This document shows, piece after piece, positions 1-12,100 of a DNA stretch of 64,000 nt. Below the pieces are notes generated by a model, which made no database searches, had not been told where the DNA came from, and was given only the letters and a program-made list of their open reading frames with translations. Every line of letters starts with the position of its first letter. The stretch's first letter is position 1. The stretch is taken from the NCBI GenBank assembly GCA_016858145.1, contig JAEHOE010000002.1:2666001-2730000 (forward strand). The letters are read 5' to 3'. This DNA is from Edaphochlamys debaryana (taxonomy: Eukaryota; Chlorophyta; Chlorophyceae; Chlamydomonadales). Both the position numbers and the translations under genes were made by a program.

Positions 1-38
1 CCCCTTGCCCTGACCCCCCCATAACCACCCACCCCTAC

Positions 39-3000
39 CTTCTTTCCGTCCATCAGGGGCTTCCAGGTGTAGCACTCGGCCAGGCCGTACGCCTCCGCCG
101 CCGACAGCAGCTCCCGAGCCATCTCCAGCCGAGCGGCCGCCGCGGCGGCGCCCTGCTCCCCCGCCTCGCCCTCGCCGTCGCCGCCGTCGCCGCCCTCCGC
201 GCCCTCGCTGCCGCCGCCGCCGCCCGCAGCCCCCGAGGCAGCGTCCTGACCCAGGGGCTCCGCGGAACGCATCAGGATGACCGGCGCGAGGACCACGCCT
301 GCGCGGCAGCGGAGTAGTCAGGATAAGGTGGTCGGGATGCGTGTAAGGAAGGGACGAGGGGATGGAGTCGTGTGTCTGAACCCCTGATCCCCGCTGCGTT
401 CGCAACGGCGCCCGTCGGATTTGCCTCTCTGCAACGCGCCCTTGCCCTCCTGCCAGCGCCCTGGAGCCCCCACACGCCTCTCGCCGGCCCCCCACCAAGC
501 CCCATCCCTCCCCTTCCCCCCTCCCCTCCCCTCCCTCCACCACCACCCCCTTCTCCTCCCTTGCCCACCCGTCACCCCCTCCCCGCCCCGCCCCGCCCAG
601 CACGCACCCAGCCGCCAGTGCTGCTTCAGCTTGCGGATGACCTGTCCCAGCATCACCCGCACATCAGCCACCTCGCCGCCCTCGGCCGCGCCACCACCAC
701 CCACTCCCGCGCCCACATCCGCTCCCACGCCCGCCCCTGCGCGGTCGTTAAGGACCGCATGCGCCGCCGCCAGCTCCGCGGCTGCCTCGGCCAGGGCTGC
801 GCTCATCTCAATGTCCTTGACGCGCCACTTGAGGGAGTCGCGGATGAGGGCCGCGGGCGCGGGCGTGGGCTTGCCCTTGGCCCCCGGCACTGCTAGGCCG
901 CGCAGGGGCAGCATGAGCGCGGCCAGGAGCAGGAAGCGCCGCTCGTCCTTGTCGAGCTGTGGGGGAAAGGGGAGGGGGGAGGGCAGGGGGGGGGAGGGAG
1001 GGGGAGGGGGGAGGAGGGTAAGGGGGAGGGGGGGAGGAGGCTGAGGGAGGGGCAGCGCTGTTAGGCAAGCCTCCTCTCGTAGGTTTGACAGCGCTTGGTG
1101 CTCGCAGCCCAGCCCCGGTCTGCCCGTGCCCACCACCCAGCCCCCTGCCGCCCTATCTCTCCCTTTGCTCTCCGACACCGGACAACACCCCCACCCCCGC
1201 ACCCCCCACCCCCCACCCCCCACTCCCCACCCCCCACCTGCAGCCCCAGCGAGCGGGCCAGGCCGTCCGCGGCCGCCATGCAGGCCACGCAGGGCGCACC
1301 GTAGGCCTCGCCCAGGCGCTCGGGCAGCGGCGGGGGCAGCGCGAAGACGGTGGGGAAGAGGCCCAGGCGGTGCAGCAGGCGCACGGCGTCCACCGGGGCC
1401 GGGCCTGGGCGGAGGAACGGGAGGTTCGAGGGGTTGAGGGGTTGGAGTTGTGCACACGCTGCGTTTGCCAGCAGTGGAAGCCGGGCGTGTAGTTGTTTTG
1501 AACTGGTAAACGAGCCAAGAGGTAGAGGGAGCTGCTTCGTGAGAGCGCCTGCGGCTTTCTATGCAGTTGTCGGGGCGGTTTGGGCTGAGGTTGGTGGACG
1601 GGGACTGGTGGGGCCCTGCCCCGTTGCCCTGCCTTGGCTCACCATTGAACATGCCCTCGAGCTCCGTGCCCACGCGCTCCTTGGAGATCTTGCTGCCGAG
1701 CGCCACGCGCACCTGCGGGCGGGTCAGGAGGTCCGGGAAGGGGGTGGACGGGAGATTGTCAAGCTGAGAGAGGTGTTCGCAGTGGTGGCATGGTGGTGTG
1801 CGGGATGCTGGTCGTGCCGTGACATCTCGTGGTCGGGGCCCGTCGGAGGGGTAGGAGCCTAAGCTTTGGGCCGGGGGTGGCAAGGTTGAGCGCGTGAAAG
1901 GGCAGGAGGCCTTCGGGGGCCAGCCCCCGGCTCGCGCGGGCCTTGCTGTGTTTTGCAGTAGCACGACATGACGTGAAGGCGACTGGACGGCGAGCCAGAT
2001 CGCGACTGGCACTGCCATCGCCGCTTTCCACCAGCGTGTCAGCTACTTGCTATTATTCTCTTGCGCTTGCATGACACAGTCGGCCCCGAAGCGGCCTGCC
2101 GAAGACATGGCTCAGGTCAAGGTGAACGTCAAGTGGGGCAAGGAGTCTTACAGCGACATTGAGCTAGACCTCTCGCAGCCACCGCTAGTGTTCAAGTCGC
2201 AGCTCTTCGCGCTGACGGGCGTGCCGCCAGACCGGCAGAAGGTGCTGCTCAAGGGAGCGCAGCTGAAGGATGACGACTGGGGCAAGGCTGCGCCCAAGGA
2301 GGGTATGACCATCATGATGATGGGCTCGGCGGACGCGGTTTCGGGCGTAGAGGCGCCCAAGAACGCGCCAAAATTCGTGGAGGATCTGCCCGAGCATGAG
2401 CAGGAGCACCTGGACACCAAGGTGCGGGTAACGCGTACTGGTTCTGACACATGACGCCGTGGGGGTGATCGGGAGGCCAGGGGCGCGACAGGGTCCAGGC
2501 GGGTCCAGAGACCACCCATCGGCCATCCCCCCTCCCCCGTCCCGTCACCCCTCACCATCCTCACCCCGTCCTCCGCAACGCACTCACATCCGAACCCCTT
2601 CTCCCTGCTCCGCATCTCTCTCTCCCCACCTCTCACCACAGCGCTTCGGCGCGGGCCTGCACAACCTCGGCAACACGTGCTACATGAACTCCACGGTTCA
2701 GTGCATGTTCGCGGTGCAGCCGCTTCGCGAGGCCCTCTACCAGCACGGCGCGGCCGCGGGCGGCGACCCCACCGGCAAGCTGGTGGCCGCGACCAGCGAG
2801 CTGTTCCGCGACCTGGAGAGCGGCGGCGCGCCATTCCCGCCGTATGCCTTCCTCATGGCATTGCGCGCCAAGTTCCCGCAGTTTGCGCAGCAGGGCGCGG
2901 GGGGCGTGTTCGCGCAGCAGGACGCCGAGGAGTGCTGGACCAACGTCATGTACGCGCTCAAGGAGAAGGTCAAGGTGGGTGGTAGGGTAGCGGGCCGGGC

Positions 3001-6000
3001 GGGGAGGGGCAGTCCGACGGGGGTCCGGCCGTTGGACGTGGCTGCTTGGGCGCGGGGCACGGAGGCGCGGCGTGCGGCTACTGTCTGCTGGGCCTGATGG
3101 GGTTTGCCGAGCTTGGGCCTGACACGGTTTCGGGGGCGTGGGGACACACTTTCCTGCCCATGCATGGGTTTAACCCCGGTACCGTATCCTTCCTATCCAG
3201 GACTCAGACGGCGTGGCTTACGTGGACAAGCTGTTCGGGCTGCGCACGCGTCTGGCGCTCAAATGCGAGGAGACGGCGGAGGAGTTCGGGGTGAGCGGCG
3301 ACTGTCTCGGAGCAGCTGGGCCTGGCTGGGCCCGGCGTGGCGTGCATGGGCCTGGGCCCGGGCACGCAACGGGGTTTGCCGAGCAGTGTGCGGCCGCCGG
3401 AGACCGAAGGATGCCTGATCGACTGCTGGCAAAGGGGCCCAGCCATGATGTGTGGAGGGGGTGTTCCAGTTCGCGCCGCAACCCCAAAACCTTCCCCGCC
3501 GATTGCACCCTTGCCGTACACCTGCCGCACACCTGCCATCGCAGGAGGACGGCCTGTCGTACACGCTCAAGGTGAACATCGACGAGAAGACGGCGCACGT
3601 GAGCGAGGGCGTGGCCAACGGCCTGCGCGAGGAGCGCGAGCGCACCTCGGCCTCGCTGGGGCGTACGGCACTCTTCAAGGGCGCCACCGTACTCACGGCG
3701 CTGCCGCCGTACATTACGCTCCAGATGATGCGGTTCTTTTTCAGGTGAGGGGTCCGTACGGGGACGTACGGTCTGAGGTACGGTTCCGGGATGAAACGCC
3801 CGCATTGCAAGCGTTGGGGCCGGGGCTCACGCCTTGCGCTCTAGGGTGGGTCTGTGTCAGGCGCCTTGGTAAATCGTTTTCCCCGTGGCCCCTTGTTTGT
3901 TCGCATCAACCAGGCGCGACAACCAGCAGAAGGCCAAGATCCTGAAGAAGATTCCCTTCACGGTGGAGTTTGACGCCTACGAGTTCTGCTCGCCCGAGCT
4001 CAAGAAGCAGCTCGACGGCCCGCGCCAGGCGCTCAAGGAGGAGCAGGACCGGGCCATTGAGGCCAAGAAGCTCGCCAAGAAGGTGCGTGTCGTTAACTTA
4101 ACGCGTGACACTTATCTATATCTATCTGAGTTGCCTGAGAGGGCGGTATCGGCAGCACGGCCAGGTTTTGACGTTGCGCTGTGTCGTGTGTCCCTCTCGC
4201 GCAGGGCCCGGGCCCGCAGGCGGAGTCGGCTGCGGCTCCGGCGGCGGCCCCGGCGGCCGGCGGCGATGTGGCCATGGCGGATGCGGGGGCGGACGGCGCC
4301 GCTGCCAGCACCAGCGGGGCGGGGCCCAGCACCAGCGGCCCAACCACCAAGGCCATGACGGGTAAGGGTTGACGGGGGGAAAGGACTACGTGAAGAGGAT
4401 CTGGAATTTAGGATCCTGGACCTAGGCTTCTGAAAGAATCCAGATCCAGACACGAAGTGGGTTACTGGTGACCGGTGGGGAACGGGCTCGCTGGGCCCAG
4501 CGGAAGTCGCGTGCAGGCTTCATCTTTTGACCTCTCCTCCGCCCCGCCTCCGCGCAGGCAAGTACGGGCTTGTGGGCATCGTGACGCACAAGGGCCGTAC
4601 GGCAGACAGCGGGCACTACGTGGCGTGGGTCAAGCAGCCGGCGGACGGCACGTGGGTGTGCTTCGACGACGAGAAGCTCACGGTGCGGACCGAGGAGGAG
4701 GTGCTGCAGCTGAGCGGCGGCGGCGACTGGCACATGGCCTATCTGCTGCTGTACCGCGCGATCATGGTGGACGTGCCCGCGGGCGGGGAGGAGAAGAAGG
4801 AGGGGGCCGGGGAGGAGAAGGAGGCGGGGGCCGAGGGGGAGAAGAAGGACGCGGGCGCGGCGCCGATGGAGGCGAGCGCGTGAGGTGGTGGGGAAGGGGC
4901 TAGGGGCCGTGGGGGGGGTGAGGAAAGGAGGGATGATGAGGGCATGACGGGTACGGACTTATTGAGGCGAGGCTAGAAGATTCAAGGATTAGAGGGAGCC
5001 ATGAGATTTGCATGCATGGGCCAGCAGTGGGTGAGGGAAGCGGGGCCAGTTTACGGCCTTAGGGGGAAGGCGGGCCTTTCGGACCAAGGGATGGCTGCAT
5101 GCCAGGCGGCCGCCCCGGGAGCGTTGCAGGACGGCGAAATATCGCATCGCGTGCTTCGGCGCTTGCCGTGTGTTTGGGTTGAAGCGGAGGGCTAGAGTGG
5201 GAGAGGTCGGGGCCCGCTGGCTGTGCCCGGGCGAGTAGATGGTGAGGGGAGTGCCAAGGGGCCAGAAAGTTGGGGTCGTGGTATGGGCCCGCTCAGGTGG
5301 GCTGTAAAGCTGATGTCGCGTCACGCCCCGCTTGTACCAACCCCTTCACGGGGCCTCGCACAGAGCTGCCTCTGCGACGATGCAACCGCTCCCCAGCACG
5401 CCCCGTGCAACCCTGCAGCCCACAGCTCCTTGCTTCTTGGTTCTTCTCGTGCCGCGCCCGAGGCAAGCCCACCGCCCCCACCCACCCACACCCCACCCAC
5501 AGCCTACCTCAACCTTTGCACCCCACCCCAACCCCACCCCACCCCCACCCCCACCCCCAACCCCACCCCCAACCCCAACCCCAACCCCAACCCCAACCCC
5601 ACCCCCACCCCACCCCCACCCCCAACCCCACCCCCACCCCCACCCCACCCCCACCCCCACCCCCACCCCACCCCCACCCCCACCCCCACCCCCACCCCAC
5701 CCCTCCCCACCATCCCACCTGACCTGCGGGCCTGGGACCAAGAGAGCTCCCGTGCATTCGCTCACCTGCTCCGATGCCACTGCTTCCAGGATGACCCCCC
5801 ACCCCTTCGGCACACCCACCCACCCATACACGCACCCCACCCCACCACCAACGCCCACCCCCACCCCACCCACCCCACCTGCTCCGACGCCGCTGCCTCC
5901 AGGACGTCGGGGTGCAGCCGGAAGCCGAAGCGCGTGGCGAAGCGCACCGCACGGAGCACGCGGAGCGGGTCTGAAGGGAGGGAGGCAGGGAGGAAGGGAG

Positions 6001-8412
6001 GGAGGGAGGGGCGGCGAGGGGCGGCGAGGCGGAGCGCTAGGCGGAGGGAACAATTGAGCGCGGGTGTGCGCAGCGTGGAAGCAAGAGGATGTCACGCGCG
6101 GACCGCGCGGGGGAAGCTGAGTAGAAGCTGAGGTGTAGGGATCGGTTGCGGGGCTGCGCTGTGGGGCTGTGCGCGGCACGGCTGACGTTCCAAAGTCACC
6201 GGTCGAGAGGGTGGGCCTGACGGGCCCTTGCCGTGGCCCGACATGAGGGGCCGCTGTCCCTCACCACACACCGGCCCCGGAGCCCCTCACCGTCCAGAAA
6301 CCGGTATGCTGTGGGGGGTGCGCGGCGCGGCTAAGAAGGGCCCCTGCGCCCCAGCAAGCCTCCGCCCACAGAGAACCACTCACCGTCCAGGAAGGTCTCC
6401 AGGGGGGGCAGGGGGGTGCGGATGAGGCCGTCCCGCAGGTCCTGCAGGCGGCACGGGAGTGCAGGGGGTGCGGATCAACGGCAGACAGAGAGCAAGGCCC
6501 GTCAACGGGCGAGAGCCACGCACCCAGGGCCTCCTCTTGGCGACAGCCTCTCACGTCTCACCCCCTCGCGTGGTCACCCTCTCGAAACGCCCTCTGCAAA
6601 ACCCGTATCACCCGGTGCCAGCCCGCCCTCGCCCCCGCCGCCGCGCCCCGCTTCCGCCCTCCCCGCCTCCCCCCCTTACACACACACCTGCAGGCCCCTG
6701 CCGGTCAGATCCTCCACCACGCCCCCAGCGCTGATGTTGTAGAAGAGCGCGTTGACGGTGAAGTCGCGGCGGAGGGCGTCCTGGGGGGTGTTGTTGGGAG
6801 GGTGCGTGTGCGTGCAGGCGATATGTTGGGCACCGAGGGGGGGAATGGTCAAACGGAGAGTGAGCACGCTGCAGCGCCATTGTGCAGCCCCCTGGGGAGA
6901 GGGCGATCTTGGTGGACTCTCCTTGGAGGGCTTCCGTCCCTCGATGCCAGCTCTCCGCCCTGCCCTGCCCTCCCGCCTGCCCTGCTGTGTCACAGCACTT
7001 ATCACAGCAAGTCCACGTGGGGCGCTCCCACTCCGCCCACACACCTGCTCCGGCGTGCCGAAGGTCATGGAGGGAATGCGCGAGTCGGCCGCGTACGTCT
7101 CAGAGCGCAGGTTCACCAGGTCGATCCACACCTGGCGGAGAGAGGAGCCGAGGTTAGGATGTGTCATCGCATTGCGTGGAAGAGGGATTCCAGAAGGTAA
7201 CAATCCGCTTCCCAGCCGCCACACGCCAAGTGACTTGACGCCAAGCTACGCCCGCTCCACGCCCCTTCGCCAGTGGTTCGTGCGCTGACGCGCTTGCTGG
7301 CCGCCCCCCGCCCCCTGTCTGACGTGTCGGCGATCGCCCATGCAACAACCTGCCCCGATGGCCGTGCCCTCGGCGGCGAACCCACACGCGGCCCCCCACA
7401 CCCACCTCGCCGATCTTCATGCGGGCCGTCTCCAGGTGCTTGGACTGGTCGGGGTTGGACTGAATCACGGCAGCGTGCCGTGACTCACGGCCCTTCGTTG
7501 AGTGTGAGAGTGTGAGAGGGTGTGGGCGTGAGAGGGAAGGGCAGGGTGCTCGCACAGGCGCTCCCCAGCGAGAAGACATGCTCACGGCGCTTCGTCTGCA
7601 CCAGCCAAGACACCGCCTTCCTTGCTAGTTGCTACCCCTCTTCTCTCCTACCCACGTGGCTTCGACCACGGCCCCGGTCCTGGATCAACTCCCTTTCTTT
7701 CCCCGTTGCCCCACGCCGTACCCCCGCGCCGGGCCCCCTCCCCGGCACTCCCCCGGCACCCTCCCTCCCTGCCCCGTCCTCCGCTCGTGCTGCCCTCCCT
7801 GCCCTCCCTGCCCCGTCCGCCGCCCGTGCTGCCCCCACGCACCGCACCACGCACCTGCGCCTTGAGATAGTCATTCACCAGCTCCGCAAAGTCGCGGCCC
7901 ATCTTGTCATCGAGCGCAATGTCGATGTCATCGCTGTCCCGCCCCAGCAGCTTATCGCGCACCCAGCCGCCCGCACAGCGCAGCGCAGTCGTAGCTCCGG
8001 CGTGACGTGTGGCCGCGAGCAGCGTGTCGAAAAGCTCGCGCTCGCCCGGTGTGAGCGTGACCGTGTCGCGGACCGGCAGCGGGCCGCTGCCGGTCGAAGC
8101 CATGTCCGCCATGGCTGCGACCGGCGTTCCGGCGGCCGGCGTTCCGGCGGCGGAGGACATGGGAGCGAGACGAGTGGATGGAAGGGAGGTGGAGGTGGGA
8201 GCGGGGAGGGACGGGAGGTGGGCCGAGACGCGGGGGACGCCGCTAGCGGGCCCGAGGGGGCCCTGCGTGGCGGAGGCGGAGCCGCGGAGCGAGGGCTGGC
8301 AGCGACGCGACGCGAAGGGCGTGGTGCGCAGCGCCGATGTCAGGGCCATATAGCCCCGCAGGCGGAGGGCGAGGGGAGACAGAAGCAGCAGCGTTGCCCG
8401 GCCGCCGAGCAT
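39..8412 (-). CDS. CCA-adding tRNA nucleotidyltransferase, 3' end off window
   Basis: Adds the CCA tail to tRNA 3' ends; plant homologues serve several compartments, and the long Ser/Ala/Arg-rich N-terminus with internal Met codons would fit organelle targeting. Exons (minus): 7855-8412, 7406-7492, 7045-7131, 6688-6780, 6384-6441, 5879-5970, 1643-1712, 1238-1404, 608-956, 39-298; phases close throughout, giving 607 codons before the left edge. Class II nucleotidyltransferase head: GGWVRDKLLG followed by DSDDIDIALD (metal-binding aspartates), then SKHLETA, RIPSMTFGTPEQDALRRDFTVNALFYN, DLTGRG and FLDDPLRVLRAVRFATRFGF, matching the plant enzyme in order. The seventh exon (VRVALGSKISKERVG) lies beyond a 4,166-bp intron that contains a whole gene on the other strand. 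C-terminal blocks DERRFLLLAALMLPLR and LAECYTWKPLMDGKK also match. The start of exon 2 (after AAG at 7493) is the least certain boundary. Confidence 0.9.
2071..4883 (+). CDS. UBP6: Ubiquitin carboxyl-terminal hydrolase, UBP6/USP14 type
   Basis: Proteasome-associated deubiquitinase. Exons: 2071-2421, 2642-2974, 3201-3290, 3545-3744, 3914-4082, 4205-4361, 4558-4883; about 541 aa. Residues about 13-95 form the ubiquitin-like domain that docks on the proteasome (LTGVPPDRQKVLLKG). The USP domain begins with the Cys box GLHNLGNTCYMNSTVQC (nucleophile near Cys130), then QQDAEECW, LGRTALFKGA and the His box GRTADSGHYVAWVK (His near 453), ending GGGDWHMAYLLLYR. The tail is Glu/Lys-rich. The first ATG is at 2071; an in-frame ATG at 2107 better matches the length of plant UBP6. 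The gene lies entirely inside an intron of the tRNA nucleotidyltransferase on the opposite strand, so it must be transcribed from its own promoter within that intron. Catalytic residues are intact. Confidence 0.93.
5303..5307 (+). promoter_or_regulatory. Candidate TGTAA polyadenylation signal for UBP6
   Basis: TGTAA, the usual volvocine polyadenylation signal, lies about 420 nt after the UBP6 stop codon. Position and motif only. Confidence 0.45.
5515..5704. repeat. C-rich simple repeat (CCCCAC/CCCCAA)
   Basis: About 190 bp of CCCCAC and CCCCAA units in the big intron of the tRNA nucleotidyltransferase, 3' of the nested UBP6 gene. On the minus strand it is G-rich (GGGGTG/GGGGTT) and lies just downstream of the 5879-5970 exon. 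Confidence 0.9.
5763..5906 (-). repeat. Duplicated 3' exon edge with 5' splice site
   Basis: The last 27 or so bases of exon 5879-5970 plus its GT donor (5876-5906) recur at 5763-5793 with 27 of 31 bases identical, including a second donor in the same sense. The downstream copy sits in the intron. Confidence 0.8.
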
Positions 8413-9157
8413 GCACCGGCAGGCTGTTCGCAGAGGAGGCTCGAAGGCACCAGTGGCCTTGTGTGTTATACTAAGAGGCTATTGCCGCAGCACGCGGTAG
8501 CTTTCGTGCAGAGACGGAGTGGTTCCAGTTGGTCGCGGGCCAAATAGAGCTCAAGTTAGAGACCCTGCATCATAATTCGGTTGTGTAGGTAAACAGCAAG
8601 CTACGATGAATGCAAGCATGCCCCGAGGTGAAGGTCAGCGATCTGGGCCTTTGGGGCCCATGGGCTTAATCGCGGCAGGCTCACCCGCAACGCACCTGCA
8701 GACGCTCTAGCGGCAGAGCACTGACTGAGTGAGCATAAGCGACACTCACCGTGCACGCTAAGCGCCACCTGCTTTCGGAACCTTCCTCAACAGCGACACC
8801 GCTCGCGGGCTGTCCATCGGCCCGCAGAGGGCACTCTGCGGTCTTTTCCTATTCTAGGGAGCGCACAGGGACGCATTTGGGTCCTCGGCACGCCTCCGGC
8901 GCTAGCCATCACAACATCCATCACCTCACCATCCGCGGTGACGCCGCGAAGTCACGCCTGTCGCAGCCATGGACCAAGCGCTGCTTCGGAGCGCGGGAGC
9001 GTGCGGTGGGTCCTGGTATAAGGGGAATGGGCGCCTCGCGAACACTAGCACCGACCAGGGTCCCGCACCCGGCGGGGAGGCACGGGCGTGCGGCTCCAGC
9101 CTTCCACACCACACCATGCATCACCCCACACCGCATCATACGGCACCGCACTGCACC
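8413..9157. other. Divergent intergenic region, no gene seen
   Basis: Separates the tRNA nucleotidyltransferase (minus) from the AAA ATPase (plus). It presumably carries both promoters; TATAAG at about 9017 is a possible TATA element for the AAA gene. An ATG at 8969 is open in frame with the AAA protein but the sequence between is not protein-like. Confidence 0.5.
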
Positions 9158-12100
9158 ATGTCGTACGCTCAACAGCGCCAGCAATCCAACCCGACAGGTC
9201 CGGCCTACCTAGCCAGGGGCCTGGCGGCCAGCGCCCACCTCTTGCACCGCACCGCCGCCGCCGTCGCTGGCCCGGCGGCGACGGAGGCAGCGGCGTCGAC
9301 GGCAGCGGCTGCTGAGTCAGTCCCCGCGGCGGCAGCGGCAGCGGCGGCCAGCAGGCCCCCTGGATGCACGGGAGTGCCTGGCAGCGGCAGCGGCAGCGGT
9401 GGTGCTGGCGGCGGTGGCGGCAGGGGCGGGTGGCGGAGGTGGTGGCGCAGCCAAGCCGGCGGCGGCGGCTCCGCATCCGCAGCGGCGGCAGCGGCGGCGG
9501 CCCTGGCGGCGGCGGCAGCGCTGCCTTCGTCCGTGGCCCTGGCGGAGGCGCCTCGGGAGGTGAGAGCGGTGGCGCCACGGCTTCAGACTGCAGACAGACA
9601 TATGTCTTCGTCGTTGACCCAACACGCCCAAACGTCGCCGAGGCAACAGGCCGACGGCAGGGGCAGGGTGCTGAGTGCAGTGTCTGGCCATTGCTACCGT
9701 TGCTAAGCTCTGTTGCTCGTATTGAACGTTATTGACCGTCACTCCCGCCCGTGACCCCACAGCCCATGGCAGACGCCCTGACGGCGGCCAATCAGACGCT
9801 GTCGGGCGCATGGGCCGAGGTGGAGGAGGACTTTGCGCGGACCAACGCGCGCCTGCCCGCGCACGCGCCTCCGCTGCAGGTGCGGTGGGCGCTGCTGCCC
9901 CCCCTGCTGCCCTACTAATTGGGTCCTGTGGCTTGTGCTGACTACGTTTCGTTGCAATCAGCTCCTGCAGCAGCTTGTACGGGTCCCGCTCTTGTACGGG
10001 TTTGTGGCTTCACTAGCTTGTGCTCGAGCCGTGTTGCTTCAGCCTGAAACCGCGGAGGAAGGCTGCGCACGGGCCCATAGCCTTGACGCTCAAAATGGAC
10101 ACACACACACCTGATACTCAGGCTCATGCGAGCAGCCCTTCACACACCTGATCCTCCCCCCCCCCGCTCCTCCTCCTCCGCCCCCCTTCTGCCCCAGGGC
10201 GACCCCCCCAGCGCCGCCCTTGTGTCTGGGGCGGTGGAGGTGGTGGTGCCCATACGCGAGGGCGCTGACGTGGAGGCCGTCATCAAGGTACGGCACGGGA
10301 CTGTACGGCACTCGCTGTCGTACTGTGCTTGTCGTTGTTAGCTGGTTCCCGGGTGGCGTGCCCTCCCATGTCCTTGACGTGTCCCGTGTTCCAGGCAATC
10401 CACATGCTCCATCGCACACACTGCTTGCGTGTCCTGATTCCTATCTCGCTCGCTTGCCGTACAACCCCCCACCCTCTCCGCAGTCGCTTCGCAGGGGCTT
10501 CACGGGGAAGGGCTCCACTAGCTACAGCGTGAGGCAGGCAGCCGGCCGCGGTGGCGGCGGCTGCGGGCCGGAGCGCGGGGCTGTGGCAGAGGTGGTGGGC
10601 AGAGGCGGCGGAGGCGTGGCAGTTCAGGGGATTACTACGGGTCGTATGGGCCTGTCTGCCTGTCTGTATGAGCTCCAGAGGCGGCGGCGGCGGCGTTGCA
10701 GTGGGGAGCTGGGGCCGAGTGGGCCCGGCTGGGGCATAGTTTTGCAGACCTGAGGCACTGCAAGCCTGGCCTAGCGTCGGCTACCACACGGTTTCATTGA
10801 CGCCCCGTGCCCCGTACCCGTGCCCCGTTACTCCTGTCGTACAGGAGTCGTACTACGGCTCTTCCCGTACCGTGATGCTGGAGGTGCGGCCCGATCCGCG
10901 CCGCCCCGAGAGTGCCGTACGCATCTCGGTGTTTGCGCCGCCGCCGGGCGGCAGCGAGCAGGCGCAGGTGGGTCGCCACACGGCTGGGGCTGGGGCGGGC
11001 AGGGGCGGGGCCCCCCTACCGCCAAATATGCTTTTCCCACCATCCAAGATGTTTGTTTTACTCTCTTGCCTCCCCCCACTTGCCGCCCCCGCAGGTGACT
11101 GTGTCCAAGCGCTCCCCCTTCTCACCCGAGGAGCTGTCGGCGCTGGGGGCGGTGGTCAAGGCAGCCAACCTCACGCACTCCCCCGACCCACCCGCGGCGG
11201 GGGCCAAGGCGCGGTGCGCGACGGCGGTGGCGCGGGGCGGGGCGGGGCCGATCAGGGTCCGGGCTCAGGGCCGGGGAGGCGCAGGCGCAGGGGGGGGGGA
11301 CCAACGCTCGGCGGGGCGGGGCGGACCTGGTGTTCCCAGCCCCGGGGCCACCCGAAGCCCAGTTCCCCCGCCTCTCCTCCTCCTGTGCATCCCGTCCCTC
11401 CCACTCCCAGGGCGCCACGGCCTTCACTGGGTCCGGGCCCCTGGCCGCCCCCCTCGAAGACCCCTCGCCGAGTCCGCTTCATGTCCTCCCTTGCCGCCCC
11501 CCCCTCCCGTCCGCGGCCATACACGCGGCCAAACCTTCTCGCAACCCCCACCCCCCACTTTACCCTCCTGTGCTCCCTCCTGTCCACCTGCCCCCCCGCC
11601 CTTGCAGGCGCCACGGGCTGCACGGGGGCCTGCCCGGATCTGACGAGGAGGCCGTACGGCAGATGGAGGCTGCCATGGAGCAGCTGGCACGGAGGTGGGG
11701 GGCCCGGGGGCCGGGAGCTGGGTTCGGCTACGCGCCTGCCCCTGGTCAGTACTCAGAAACATCAGCTCTTGCTTGCCTTCCGCCGTCTCCGTGAGTAACC
11801 GGCTAGTATGCCAGCTGCTTTGCCTTCCATCGCGCTTCTGACACCTTTGTGTTACGAGTAACCGGGGACACCTGTGTGTGTGTGCCTTTGCCCCGCAGCG
11901 CCTTGGGCGGACTGGTGGCGCCCGGCGGGCCCCTGGACGGGCTGTTCGATGGCCTGCGGAGGGGCGGCGTGCGCCGGTTCCCAGGGGTGGGTAGTGGGGG
12001 GTGGGTGCGGTGCGGGGGCGGGGGCGGGTGTGGTGTGAGGACGAGCCGGGTTGGAAAGCCACCAGGGGTGAGTGCCGGGCGGGGACGCGCCGGCTGGGAA

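Noticed and set aside
318..2018. Long minus ORF (566 codons) spanning several nucleotidyltransferase exons
   Set aside because: It reads through introns; only 608-956 belongs to the protein, and the remainder is Pro/Gly/Arg intron translation.
5515..5704. CCCCAA units as an interstitial ciliate-type telomere
   Set aside because: Mixed with CCCCAC in irregular order, intronic, and not the volvocine telomere unit.
5346..6179. Long Gly/Val and Pro ORFs over the C-rich tract
   Set aside because: Simple-repeat translation on both strands; no conserved residues.
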